From assembly GCA_963755695.1 (NCBI GenBank), contig CAVWLB010000008.1, forward strand, positions 1,178,001-1,242,000: DNA of 64,000 nucleotides. Direction: 5' to 3'. Of the stretch, positions 38,810-47,933 are shown piece after piece. The translations under genes were made by a program, and so were the position numbers. Each line of letters opens with the position of its first letter. Positions within the stretch are counted from its first letter, which is position 1. The stretch is from QHWT01 sp963755695. GTDB lineage: Bacteria; Acidobacteriota; Vicinamibacteria; Vicinamibacterales; 2-12-FULL-66-21. The notes beneath the pieces were generated by a model. The model searched no databases, was not told where the DNA came from, and was given only the letters and a program-made list of their open reading frames with translations.

Positions 38810-40615
38810 ACGCACGCGAGTGGCACGAAGCGCGCGCGGCCGCGTGGACGGCGCGCCGAGACGCGCGCGCCGCGCGCGGGGTCGTCCTCTCGCGCTTACG
38901 GCTCGCGACATTTCTCGGTGGTGTCGCCCTGGCCTGGTGGGGCGTCAACCATTCAGCGTCGGCGGCGATCGTTTTCGGGGCAGCGCTGATCGCGGCGTTT
39001 GCGGCGCTCGTGGTCTGGCACGCGCGAGTGATCGACGCGGTCGAGCGGGCCGAGGCTGCGCGCGAAGTGAACGCGCAGGATTTGGCACGGCTCCGCCGCG
39101 ACTGGGCGTCGCTGGCTGAAGTGCCGCCGCCGTCCGGCCTCGACTTCAACGAGCATCCCTACGCCCGTGACCTCGACCTCTTTGGTCACGCATCGCTGAC
39201 CAAGTGGCTCGGACCGGCGGCAACTGAATCCGGAACCGTGCGGCTCTTTTCGTGGCTGTTGGCACCTGCCGATCCCGAAGTGCTGCTCGCGCGACAGACG
39301 GCGGTTCGCGAGCTTGGGCCGAAGCTGGAATGGCGAGAGATCCTGTCGACCGAGGGACATCTCGGGCGGATCAAGCCCTCGGAGCTCGACACGTTCCTCT
39401 CATGGCTTGAAAGCTCGCCCACCTCGCCGCGGTGGCTGCGACCCGTCGTCGTTCTGCTGACGGCGTTGATCTGGGTGCTGATTGCAGCGCAGGCCGCTGG
39501 GCTGGTATCCGCCGGCCTGTGGCTGCTTCCGCTGACGGCAGGAATCATCCTGTCCTTCGCCTTCGCGCGATCCACGTATGCCGTGTTCGATCGGGTCTCG
39601 CTCGGCGATCGCGCGCTGCGCCGTTATGCGGCAATGCTTGCGCACGCCACGGGAGAACAGTGGTCGACGCCCGAGTTGCTGCGGCTGCAACAGGACCTGC
39701 GCGCCGGTGGCGAAGCACCGGCCGCGATCCGCCGGATTGCACGGCTCTCGGAATGGTCGGAGCTCAGAACCGCGGCGGCGCTGTTGCACTTTCCAATTCA
39801 GGCGGTCAGCCTCTGGGACTTCCACGTGCTCTTTGCGATGGACCGCTGGCGATCGCGCTACGGGAGGCACACCCCGGGCTGGCTCGACGCGCTGGCCGAG
39901 ATCGATGCCTTGTCGGTGTTCGCATCGATCGCGCATCACGAGCCGGACTGGGCGTTTCCGCGTGTCGATCGATCGGAGCCACAGGTTCGTGCAACGAGCC
40001 TCGGGCATCCGCTCATTGCCGCGGATCGGCGTGTCGCAAACGACGTCGAGGTCGGACCTCCCGGAAGCGTGCTGCTGATTACGGGATCGAACATGTCAGG
40101 CAAAAGCACTCTCCTGCGCGCCATTGGCCTTAACATCGGTACTCGCGGAAGCCGGGGCGCCGGTGTGTGCGACCGGGTTCAGTACACCCCCTGTCGCGCT
40201 CTATACGAGCATCCGCGTCCAGGATTCACTCGAGCTCGGACTGTCGTATTTCATGGCTGCGCTCGCACGCCTGAAGGCCATCGTCGATGCCGCCGAGAGT
40301 CGCGCCGACCGGCGTCGCGTGCTGATGTATCTGCTCGATGAGGTACTGCAGGGCACGAACAGCATCGAACGGGCGATTGCGGTTCGCGCGGTGGCGCGGC
40401 ACTTGCTCGACGCAGGTGCTATCGGCGCGATGACGACCCATGATCTGGGGTTGGCGGAGGAAGAGCCGCTCCTGTCGGCGGGAAAGCTCGTGCATTTTAC
40501 CGAGCAGGTTCAGTCGGACGGGCAGATGTCGTTCGATTACCAGCTCCGACCGGGCCTGGCGACCTCGCGGAACGCATTGCGCCTGATGCAGCTCATTGGC
40601 ATTCAGCCGAAATGA
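38806..40615 (+). CDS. Membrane-associated MutS-like ATPase (frameshifted as read)
   Basis: About 602 residues after repair. It has two pairs of hydrophobic helices, near residues 28-70 (ATFLGGVALAWWGV; AIVFGAALIAAFAALVVW) and about 208-250 (VVVLLTALIWVLIAAQAAGL; LWLLPLTAGIILSFAFA), a MutS core-like helical region and the MutS ABC ATPase: Walker A GSNMSGKST, then YTSIRVQDSLELGLSYFMAALARL, Walker B YLLDEVLQGTNSIER and TTHDLGLAEE. The mismatch-recognition domain I (Phe-X-Glu) is missing, so it is not the repair MutS. One extra base at 40138-40139 directly before GTAC breaks the frame; removing it restores GLNIVLAEAGAPVCATGFSTP. The role of membrane MutS homologues is not established. Confidence 0.85.
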
Positions 40616-42276
40616 CATCTCTTATGTTCCGTGTGCGCGATCGCGTGCGCAGGCTGGGTCGAGAGGAGGGATCCGTCCTCGCCGGCTTCATCGTGTTGAT
40701 CGCAGTCATGATGTGGCCGCAGGTTCGGCACATCACGGATCGGGCCACCCAGCACCAGGACGTCTATTTCAACATGTGGCGGCTCGAGTGGTTCGCGCAC
40801 GCGCTGGCCACGTCTCCCTCCCACGTTCTGGACGGCAACATCTTCTATCCCGAGACGCGCACGCTGACGCTCTCCGACGCGATGATCGTCGAGGGGACCG
40901 TTGCCGCGCCGCTGATCTGGATCGGACTCGAGCCGGTTCTCGTCCACAACCTGATGATGCTCGGCGCGATCGCGGTGTCGGCGCTCGGTATCTTCATGCT
41001 GGTTCGCTATCTGACCGGCAGCCGCGGCGGTGCCTTGCTGGCGGGCGTCGTCTTCGCCTTTGCTCCGTACCGGTTCGAACACATCATGCACATGGAGCTG
41101 CAGTGGACGATGTGGATGCCCTGGGCGTTCCTCGCGCTGCACAAGACGCTCGACACCGGCCGCTGGCGTTACGGCGTCGCGACCGGTCTCGCCGTTTCGC
41201 TGCAGATGCTGTCGAGCATCTACTACGGAATCTTTCTCGCAACGTTGCTCGGGTTGAGCGGCGTACTGTTGCTGATTCGCGATCGTGGCGTCACCTTGCG
41301 CCGTACGATTGCGGCGCTGGCGCTTGGTGCGGCAGTCGCCGGGGTCATCTGCACCGCTTATGCGGTTCCGTACTTGCGCACGCGTGACGCGCTCGGTGAT
41401 AGAGCCGAGCACGAAGTTCGGATGTTCAGCGCGCGGCCGGCGAACTATCTCGTCGCGACGCCGACGAACTGGCTATACGGCAAGCCACCGGAACGTAGTC
41501 TTTCCGAGCGCCGACTCTTCCCCGGCGGGATGGCGCTCTTGCTCGCGGCCATCGGCCTCCTGTTGCGCCTTCCGTCGACCCGCCAGATCGTGTACTTGCT
41601 CGCGATGGTGGCCGCTTTCGAAATGTCGCTCGGCTTTGGCGGCTACGCCTACACCTTTCTCCACAATCACGTCCTTCTTTACCGGGGCCTGCGCGCGCCC
41701 GCCCGCCTCGGGATGTTCGTGTTGATGTTCGTTGCGATCCTGGCGGCGTACGGCTATCAAGCAATTGCGATCGAGCTTCCTGTGAGGCAGCGGCGGATCC
41801 TGGTCGCCGTGCTGCTGGCGATCATGCTGGCGGAGTATCGGGTTCGAATGCCGCTCGTCCGCTATCCGAACGTTGCGCCCGGCGTATACCGCGTCCTTGC
41901 GCGGCAGCCGCGCGGCGTTGTTGCCGAGTTCCCGATGCCGGAAGGACTTCCCGGACGAGACGCCGAATACGCGTATATGTCGACGTTTCATTGGATGCCG
42001 CTCTTGAATGGATACAGCGGCATGTATCCGACGTCGTATCTCAGAAACCTGCACCGGCTGCGTTCCTTTCCGAGGCCAAGCGCCATCGCGGCGCTTCGGC
42101 GCGCCGGCGTTCGCTACATCATCGTCCACGGCTCCAGCTACTTCGATCGTGGGTCGAGCGATCAGGATGAAGCCTTCGATGACATTCGGGGGCAGCTGGC
42201 GTCGGCACCGGAAGTAGCCGAGCTTGGACTCTTTCAGGATACTGAAGGCCCGGCTACCCTCTACGTTCTCAGGTAG
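40612..42276 (+). CDS. Polytopic membrane protein, GT-C-glycosyltransferase-like
   Basis: 554 residues. About eleven TM helices are followed by a C-terminal soluble domain (about 430-554: RYPNVAPGVYRVLARQPRGVVAEFPMPEG.. RRAGVRYIIVHGSSYFDRG). The first loop has QHQDVYFNMWRLEWFAHAL and FYPETRTLTLSDAMIVEGTVAAPL, and the second FAFAPYRFEHIMHMELQWTMWMPWAFLAL, as in uncharacterised membrane proteins related to GT-C enzymes that use lipid-linked sugars. No biochemical function can be named. It overlaps the MutS-like gene by ATGA. Confidence 0.8.
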   Translation: MTSLMFRVRDRVRRLGREEGSVLAGFIVLIAVMMWPQVRHITDRATQHQDVYFNMWRLEWFAHALATSPSHVLDGNIFYPETRTLTLSDAMIVEGTVAAPLIWIGLEPVLVHNLMMLGAIAVSALGIFMLVRYLTGSRGGALLAGVVFAFAPYRFEHIMHMELQWTMWMPWAFLALHKTLDTGRWRYGVATGLAVSLQMLSSIYYGIFLATLLGLSGVLLLIRDRGVTLRRTIAALALGAAVAGVICTAYAVPYLRTRDALGDRAEHEVRMFSARPANYLVATPTNWLYGKPPERSLSERRLFPGGMALLLAAIGLLLRLPSTRQIVYLLAMVAAFEMSLGFGGYAYTFLHNHVLLYRGLRAPARLGMFVLMFVAILAAYGYQAIAIELPVRQRRILVAVLLAIMLAEYRVRMPLVRYPNVAPGVYRVLARQPRGVVAEFPMPEGLPGRDAEYAYMSTFHWMPLLNGYSGMYPTSYLRNLHRLRSFPRPSAIAALRRAGVRYIIVHGSSYFDRGSSDQDEAFDDIRGQLASAPEVAELGLFQDTEGPATLYVLR

Positions 42277-42347
42277 AGCTTCGAAACTCGCCACCCAAAA
42301 CCTCAGCTGGTATCGAAGTTGCTCGGCTATGCAGGCGGAGGTACCTC

Positions 42348-42524
42348 GTGACCAGACGGACGTTGGGAATTGTGGCCAGTCTCGTCGGATCGGCATTGGG
42401 TGCGTGGTGGTGGACGAGGCAACGCCGATCCGGAGCCTACTCGCTCGCGAGATCGCGGCGGGACAGCGGTACAGTGATCTTCGACAACACACCCGTGCCG
42501 AGCGACATCGACGCGATTATCTGA
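42348..42524 (+). CDS. Small membrane protein of unknown function (58 aa)
   Basis: GTG start with GGAGG six bases upstream. The product MTRRTLGIVASLVGSALGAW and onward has one TM helix, a basic segment (WWWTRQRRSGAYSLARSRR) and the tail DSGTVIFDNTPVPSDIDAII. The RGTVIFDNTP-like end looks conserved in character. It lies in the gap after the GT-C-like gene. Confidence 0.6.
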   Translation: MTRRTLGIVASLVGSALGAWWWTRQRRSGAYSLARSRRDSGTVIFDNTPVPSDIDAII

Positions 42525-42736
42525 ACTCCATCTTGCCATTTCGCGCCTGCATCGAGTGGGGAAGGTGCGAGTGTTTTGAACGGTAGGGGCAAGTTCCCCG
42601 GCGGTTTTGCCGTTCGGTTTGCGGCGACATTACCCATCGATGGACAGATGGAAGATAAAAAGCAGCCCAGCACGGATAGCCACGCCCTCCGGCATCCGGT
42701 GAGTATTGTGGCCTTTCGCTTGCACGGTCGTCACGC
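42525..42736. other. 212-base gap upstream of the lipoprotein gene
   Basis: No ORF with an RBS and no tRNA. A possible -10 (TATTGT, 42706-42711) lies 25 bases before the GTG start of the lipoprotein. I looked for riboswitch motifs and found none that hold. Confidence 0.35.
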
Positions 42737-43219
42737 GTGAGCATCGAGCGAGCAACGACCTGCCACTATTGCCCCCGCTGGGTGTCAGCCCTGTGGCTGA
42801 TTTCCGGGTTGGTTGCTCTGCTCCTTTCGACCGCTTGCCAGTCCGGCGCTGCCCGAGTGGACACCGGCCCGAAGCCTCCCGTTGCTCAAGGGACGATCAG
42901 CGGGACGATTCGCGGTCTGCAGGGGACCTCACCCGTGAGCGGCCGCACGGTCGAGATCGTGAACATCGCGACCGGTGAACGTCACAGCGCGACGACCAGT
43001 CCGAGCGGCGGATTCACTAGTCACCTGCCGCCGGGAAAGTACCGTTTCGAGCTGGCGTTGCGCAACGGTGAGACGCTCGTCGCGCGGCCCGAGGTCGTGA
43101 CTCTCGACAAGGCTGGGACCGATCCCCACGTCGAGATCGTGCTCGGCGCGACGCGAGTCGTCCGACCGCGCGGCCCTGCTTATCGGGTCGACAACGGCCT
43201 CGGCTCTCCGAGCGCCTAG
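42737..43219 (+). CDS. Putative lipoprotein with carboxypeptidase-regulatory-like domain
   Basis: 160 residues from a GTG start. The hydrophobic segment WLISGLVALLLSTACQSG carries a lipobox-like STAC with Cys near 34. A beta-sandwich follows (QGTISGTIRGLQGTSPVSGRTVEIVNIATGERHSATTSPSGGFTSHLPPGKYRFELALRNGE), the CarboxypepD_reg-like fold found in the TonB receptor at 56.4-59.6 kb and many Acidobacteriota proteins. It has no catalytic residues; it is likely a structural or ligand-binding module in the envelope. Confidence 0.65.
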   Translation: MSIERATTCHYCPRWVSALWLISGLVALLLSTACQSGAARVDTGPKPPVAQGTISGTIRGLQGTSPVSGRTVEIVNIATGERHSATTSPSGGFTSHLPPGKYRFELALRNGETLVARPEVVTLDKAGTDPHVEIVLGATRVVRPRGPAYRVDNGLGSPSA

Positions 43220-43220
43220 C

Positions 43221-43234
43221 GGTCCGATCGGACC
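43221..43234. terminator. 14-bp perfect palindrome after the lipoprotein gene
   Basis: GGTCCGATCGGACC starts one base after the lipoprotein stop (TAG). It could be a short hairpin or an operator for the downstream symporter operon. No T-tract. Confidence 0.35.
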
Positions 43235-43301
43235 AGTCGATCGAGCCAACAAGCGCGTCGCTCCTTCTTCACGGCGGACGCTTCGTCCTCCGTCGAACCG
43301 A

Positions 43302-43307
43302 TATACT
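43302..43307 (+). promoter_or_regulatory. -10-like TATACT giving a leaderless 37-aa ORF
   Basis: TATACT is followed by six bases and then the ATG at 43314, so the predicted +1 is the A of the start codon. It probably drives the small ORF, symporter and D-aminoacylase as one transcript. Confidence 0.45.
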
Positions 43308-43313
43308 CTTCCA

Positions 43314-43427
43314 ATGACTCCCGTCGACGCCGATTCTCGCGATCTCTCGCGCACCTACGTCCTGGTAGTCGTCTGCGAGGCGGCGGTCATCGCCGCGCTC
43401 TGGCTGTTCGAGCGCATCTTCAGCTGA
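43314..43427 (+). CDS. 37-residue single-TM protein upstream of the SSS symporter
   Basis: MTPVDADSRDLSRTYVLVVV and onward to CEAAVIAALWLFERIFS: a polar N-terminus of about 13 residues and one TM helix covering the rest. It ends 10 bases before the symporter ATG, and CCTCC/TGACCTCC-rich sequence rather than a clear RBS lies between. Size, topology and position suggest a small accessory subunit of the transporter. Small helper proteins are known for some SSS carriers, but this role is inferred. Confidence 0.6.
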   Translation: MTPVDADSRDLSRTYVLVVVCEAAVIAALWLFERIFS

Positions 43428-43437
43428 CCTCCTTTCC

Positions 43438-45207
43438 ATGCGACTAGTCGACTGGCTGGTAGTTCTCGCCTACCTGGTGTTCATCGTCTACGACGGCCTA
43501 AAGCGGTCGAAGGCGACGAATGAAGTGGAAGGTTATTTCCTTGCCAACCGCAGCCTGCCCTGGTGGGCGGTCGGCCTGTCGGTGATGGCGACGCAGCTGA
43601 GCGCGATCACGCTCGTGGGCACCACCGGGCAGGCCTATGCGGACGGGATGCGGTTCATCCAGTTCTACTTCGGCCTGCCGCTGGCGATGATTATCCTGTC
43701 GCTGACTCTGGTTCCCTTTTTCTATCGCGCTAGAGTGTTCACGGCGTACGAATACCTCGAGCGCCGGTTCGATCTGAAGACGCGGACGCTGGCCAGCCTC
43801 CTGTTTCTCTGTTCACGCGGCCTGTCGTGCGGCGTGATCATTGCCGCGCCGTCGGTGATTCTTTCCATCGTTCTCGGGTGGAATCTGACGCTGACGATCC
43901 TCGCGATTGGTCTTCCCACGGTGCTCTACACGATGATCGGCGGCGTGCAGGCGGTGACCTGGACCGATGTCAAGCAAATGGCGGTCGTGGTCTCCGGGCT
44001 GTTCATCGCGGTGACGATGCTGATCGTGGGGTTGCCGCACGATGTGAGCGTCGTGCAGGCTCTTCACGTTGCTGGGGCGGCAGGGCGGACCAACACCATC
44101 GATTTCCGATTCGACTGGCGCCAGACCTACACCTTCTGGTCCGGCATGCTGGGTGGCTTGTTCCTCATGCTCTCGTACTTCGGATGCGACCAGAGTCAGG
44201 TCCAGCGATATCTCACCGCCAGGTCGGTCGACGAGGGGCGTCACTCGCTGTTGATGAGCGCGTTCTTCAAGATCCCGCTCCAGGCGCTCGTGCTGCTCAC
44301 CGGGGTGCTGCTGTTTGCGTTCTACCTGTTCAACCAGCCGCCCATGCTCTTCAACACGACGCACGCGCGAACCATCCAGGCGAGTGCCCGTGCGGCGGAG
44401 TATGACGCACTGAACGCGGAGTTCGCGCGCGCGTTCGAAACCCGGCGGACCGCGGCGACCGCGCTCACGGAGGCTGGCGACGACACCAGCCGCGCTGCGG
44501 CGCGCGAATCCTTTCGTGCCGCCAGCGGCAGCATGAAGGACATTCGTGCCCGCGCGGCCACGCTGGTCAACCAGGTCACCGGTGACGACAAGTTCACGGG
44601 GACAACCGGGGACACGCCGGCTGCCGACGTGAACTATGTATTTCCGACGTTCATCACCACCAGGATGCCGATTGGCCTGGTGGGCCTGATGATTGCCGCG
44701 ATCTTTGCCGCCGCGATGTCGGCCAGTGCCGCGGAGCTGAATTCGCTGGCCACTGCCACGGTGATCGATGTGTACCGCCGGCTGCTCAAGCCGCAGGCAT
44801 CGGACTCGCACTATCTGGCGGTATCGAAGATCGCAACCGGCATGTGGGGAATCGTGGCGTGCCTGGTCGCGAACGTCGCGGTCGGCCTCGGGTCGCTGAT
44901 CGAGGTCGTCAATCGTTTTGGATCGATTTTCTATGGGTCGCTGCTCGGCGTCTTCATCCTCGCACTGACCTTCAAGCGGGCCACCGGTACCGGCGCATTC
45001 GTCGGCCTGCTCGCGGGAATTGCCACGGTTCTCGTGTTTGCGTTTCACCCGACGACGCGAAGTGTTTCGTACCTGTGGCACAATCCGCTCGGAGTCGGCG
45101 TCGTGCTGCTTGTCGGGATCCTCGTCAGCCTGTTGACCGCACCTGCCGCGTCCTCTGGCCCTCAGCTCGAGCGCAAGGCTCGACCGGCCGCCGAATCGGC
45201 GCGTTGA
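43438..45207 (+). CDS. Sodium:solute symporter (SSS family)
   Basis: 589 residues and about 13 TM helices. Early LVVLAYLVFIVYDGLKRSK, then NRSLPWWAVGLSVMATQLSAITLVGTTGQAYADGMRFIQFYFG (TM2 with the sodium site), GLSCGVIIAAPSVILSIVLGW, and a late AAIFAAAMSASAAELNSLATATVIDVYRRLL (TM9 with SAAELNS) fit the SSS fold. Between TM helices 8 and 9 is an unusual ~90-residue soluble insertion (TIQASARAAEYDALNAEFARAFETRRTAATALTEAGDD.. ATLVNQVTGDDKF). It transports an organic solute with sodium; the D-aminoacylase gene 11 bases downstream suggests N-acyl or D-amino-acid-type substrates. Confidence 0.9.
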   Translation: MRLVDWLVVLAYLVFIVYDGLKRSKATNEVEGYFLANRSLPWWAVGLSVMATQLSAITLVGTTGQAYADGMRFIQFYFGLPLAMIILSLTLVPFFYRARVFTAYEYLERRFDLKTRTLASLLFLCSRGLSCGVIIAAPSVILSIVLGWNLTLTILAIGLPTVLYTMIGGVQAVTWTDVKQMAVVVSGLFIAVTMLIVGLPHDVSVVQALHVAGAAGRTNTIDFRFDWRQTYTFWSGMLGGLFLMLSYFGCDQSQVQRYLTARSVDEGRHSLLMSAFFKIPLQALVLLTGVLLFAFYLFNQPPMLFNTTHARTIQASARAAEYDALNAEFARAFETRRTAATALTEAGDDTSRAAARESFRAASGSMKDIRARAATLVNQVTGDDKFTGTTGDTPAADVNYVFPTFITTRMPIGLVGLMIAAIFAAAMSASAAELNSLATATVIDVYRRLLKPQASDSHYLAVSKIATGMWGIVACLVANVAVGLGSLIEVVNRFGSIFYGSLLGVFILALTFKRATGTGAFVGLLAGIATVLVFAFHPTTRSVSYLWHNPLGVGVVLLVGILVSLLTAPAASSGPQLERKARPAAESAR

Positions 45208-45218
45208 GATCCTCACCA

Positions 45219-46827
45219 ATGAGTCCGATTCGCACCGGGCTTCTCGTCGCGACGGCGATCGCGGCAATTGCGGCGCTCGATTGCTCGATCGGCGGGGCAC
45301 AGCCGTCGCGGTACGATGTCGTGATCGCCGGCGGGACGGTGATCGACGGTACCGGCAAGCCGGGAGTTCGAGCCGACGTCGCGATCAAGGACGGCCGGAT
45401 CGTCCAGGTCGGATCCGTTGCCCGCGGGCAGGCCGCGGATACCATCGACGCCAGAGGCCTGATCGTCGCGCCAGGATTTCTGGACGTCCACACCCATGCT
45501 GACGACATTGCGAGTCATCCCGCCGCGTCCAACTTCGTGCGGATGGGCGTGACCACGGTCGTGGCCGGCAACTGCGGCGGCTCGGCGCTCGATGTCGCAG
45601 ACGCGCTCGCGAAGGTCCGGGACGCGCGCGTCGCGATCAACTACGCAACCCTCATCGGTCACAACACCGTGCGCCGGGCGGTCATGGGCAGCGCCGATCG
45701 CCTGCCGACGCCAGGCGAGATGGCGCGGATGAAGTCATACGTGTGGAAGGCCATGGCTGACGGCGCGGTGGGATTTTCCACTGGCCTGCAGGTACGTGCC
45801 TGGCACTTACGCGATGCTCCCGGAGATCATCGATCTCGCCCGCGTGGCTGCGAATGCCGGCGGCGTTTACGCGTCGCATATGCGGAATGAAGGGACCGAG
45901 CTCGAACAGGCCATCGCTGAAACGATTCGCGTCGGGGACGCCACCGGCGCGCGCGTCGAGATCTCGCATCTCAAGGTCGACAGTCCGAATCGATGGGGCG
46001 CCAGCGAGAAGGCGCTGGCCATGATCGATGCCGCCCGTGCAAAGGGAGTCGAGGTGACCGCCGATCAGTACGCCTACACCGCGGCCAGCTCCACGCTCGG
46101 CATCAGGTTTCCGGCATGGGCGCTCGAAGGCGGAGAGCAGAAGATCGCGGAACGCCTCAACGATCCGGCGACCTGGCAGCGAATCAAGACGGAGATGGCA
46201 GAACTCCTAGCCGAACGCGGCCTCGCCGATCTTTCGTTCGCGATCGTGGCCTCGTACTCTCCTGACAGGTCTCTCAACGGACTTTCCATGAAGCAGGTCG
46301 CCGCACGGTTGCAGGATGCCGACACCGCCGACGCTCAGTTCGAAGCCGCCCGCGAGATGATGCTCGCCGGCGGCGCATCGATGGTCTATCACTTCATGAG
46401 CGATCAAGACGTGGTCCGCATCATGAAGCATCCCGAGGTGTCCTTTGCGTCCGACAGCGGCGTGCTCGAATACGGCGACGGGGTCCCGCATCCGCGCGGT
46501 TACGGAAATACCGTGCGGGTTCTTGGTGAATACGTGCGCGCGCGTCACGTGATCTCGCTCGAAGAGGCGATCCGCAAGATGACGTCTCTACCGGCGGAGC
46601 AGTTTCGTTTCGCGAACCGCGGTCTGGTCCGCGCCGGCTACGCCGCCGACCTGGTTGTCTTCGATCCCGCGCGCGTGGCCGACACCGCGACCTTCGAGAA
46701 GCCGCACGCGTATCCGACCGGGATCCCCTACGTGCTCGTCAACGGTGTAGTGGTGGTGAAGAACGGGCAGCAGACGGACGAGCGCCCCGGTCAGGTGCTC
46801 GCGAAGTCGCTGATGGAGAAAAAATAG
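45219..46827 (+). CDS. D-aminoacylase / N-acyl-D-amino-acid amidohydrolase (frameshifted as read)
   Basis: About 535 residues after repair. Signal peptide MSPIRTGLLVATAIAAIAAL; amidohydrolase start YDVVIAGGTVIDGTGKPGVRADVAIKDGRI; intact HxH in PGFLDVHTHADD; then TTVVAGNCGGSALDVADAL, YASHMRNEGTELEQAI, VEISHLKVDS and SFASDSGVLEYGDGVPHPRGYGNTVRVLGEYVR. The frame breaks at 45791-45792, where one extra G precedes TAC (CTGCAGGTACGTG); removal restores GLQYVPGTYAMLPEIIDLA. It hydrolyses N-acyl-D-amino acids, here probably in the periplasm. Unlike the homologue at 36.2-37.9 kb, it has the HxH pair. Confidence 0.9.
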
Positions 46828-46851
46828 CTCATGAAACGTGGCACCCTGACA

Positions 46852-47364
46852 TCAATCCTCTGACACGATCGCGTAGATTGCCACCGGCGCGATCACCAGC
46901 GACAAGAGAATCAGCACAGCAGGCAGGAGCACCCAGCGGCTGGTGAAGTCGAGGGTCGCCAGCTGACTGGCGGCGCTTGCCTTCGACGCCGACCACGCGC
47001 TCACCCACCCGCTCCAGCCGCGCACCCATGCAACCACCGAACCCGTCAGCCCGAGGAGCAGCCCCGCCGCGCACGCGATCGCCAGCCCCTGGACGACCGT
47101 GATGGGTCGATCCGCGGCATGCGCCGCCTCCTGCCGGGCGCGCATCTGCGCTCGCCACCAGACGATGGCCGATGAGGGAGGGGTCGCGTCGCGAACGACC
47201 TCGGACGCGTCGTGCTGCAGGCTGCCGGCGACCAGGGCCAGATCGCGGCAGGCCGCGCAGTTGACGACATGTGCGCGCAGGGTCGCGTCCGCCGCGTCCG
47301 GCCAGCGTCCGGCGGCGATTGCATCCCACAAGTCGGTTTCCCGAAGACACGAGCGTGGCGTCAC
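46852..47364 (-). CDS. Zinc-finger anti-sigma factor
   Basis: 170 residues from a GTG whose last bases form the stop of the sigma gene (GTGA overlap). The ZAS motif H-x3-C-x2-C reads HVVNCAAC (about 30-37), preceded by helix DLWDAIAAGRWPDAADATL. Two TM segments follow (VVQGLAIACAAGLLLGLTGSVVAWV; WVLLPAVLILLSLVIAPVAIYAIV). The N-terminal cytoplasmic domain would sequester the adjacent ECF sigma. Confidence 0.85.
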   Translation of the reverse strand: MTPRSCLRETDLWDAIAAGRWPDAADATLRAHVVNCAACRDLALVAGSLQHDASEVVRDATPPSSAIVWWRAQMRARQEAAHAADRPITVVQGLAIACAAGLLLGLTGSVVAWVRGWSGWVSAWSASKASAASQLATLDFTSRWVLLPAVLILLSLVIAPVAIYAIVSED

Positions 47365-47933
47365 GACCGGGCTCCTTTGCCTGAGCGATCGCCTTCGAGC
47401 AGCGCCGCCATCTTGCGGCGGGCGCGGAAGAGCAGCAGCTTGATGCTGCCCGTCTTCAGCCCGAGCATGCCGGCGATCTCGCTGTGTGAAGAGCCTTGTG
47501 CGTATGCGAGCCAGAGCAGCGCGCGTTCTCTGGGCTTCAGGCGGCGGAGCGCACGCTGCACGTCCGCGCGGCGTTCCGGGCTGCCCGGCTCGTCGGCGGG
47601 CACATCCGTCACCGGCACGCTCCGATCGAAAAGTCTGGTGAATGTGCCTCGGCGCGAGTCGCGCACCAGGTTGGTGGCGACGCGAAACAGGTAGTTGCGC
47701 CGGTGCGTTTCGCTCTCGAACGCGTCCCGCGCTTTCAGCAGGCGGTAGTAGGACTCCTGCAGCAGGTCGTCGGCAACGTTCCGGTCCCCGCTGATACGCG
47801 CCAGGTAGCCCCACAGCGACGGAGCGGTCCGTTCATAGAACGCGCGGAAAGCCTCCTCGTCCATGGCGAGCGGCACATCTTCCGCGTCGGTCGCCTGCAG
47901 GCGTTCGACGTCGGTGAAGGTCACGTCAGCCAC
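47361..47933 (-). CDS. ECF-type RNA polymerase sigma factor
   Basis: 190 residues from the GTG at 47933 (GTG at 47924 is the alternative; an upstream TTG is also in frame). Region 2: EEAFRAFYERTAPSLWGYLARISGDRNVADDLLQESYYRLLKA. Region 4: VQRALRRLKPRERALLWLAYAQGSSHSEIAGMLGLKTGSIKLLLFRARRKMAALL. It has only these two regions, as in group 4 sigma factors. It lies between a membrane protein gene (8-base overlap) and its anti-sigma factor, forming an envelope-sensing trio. Confidence 0.9.
   Translation of the reverse strand: MADVTFTDVERLQATDAEDVPLAMDEEAFRAFYERTAPSLWGYLARISGDRNVADDLLQESYYRLLKARDAFESETHRRNYLFRVATNLVRDSRRGTFTRLFDRSVPVTDVPADEPGSPERRADVQRALRRLKPRERALLWLAYAQGSSHSEIAGMLGLKTGSIKLLLFRARRKMAALLEGDRSGKGARS

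Noticed and set aside
42525..42736. Possible c-di-GMP or other riboswitch before the lipoprotein gene
   Set aside because: Hairpin-like pieces are present but none of the invariant riboswitch core sequences could be found.
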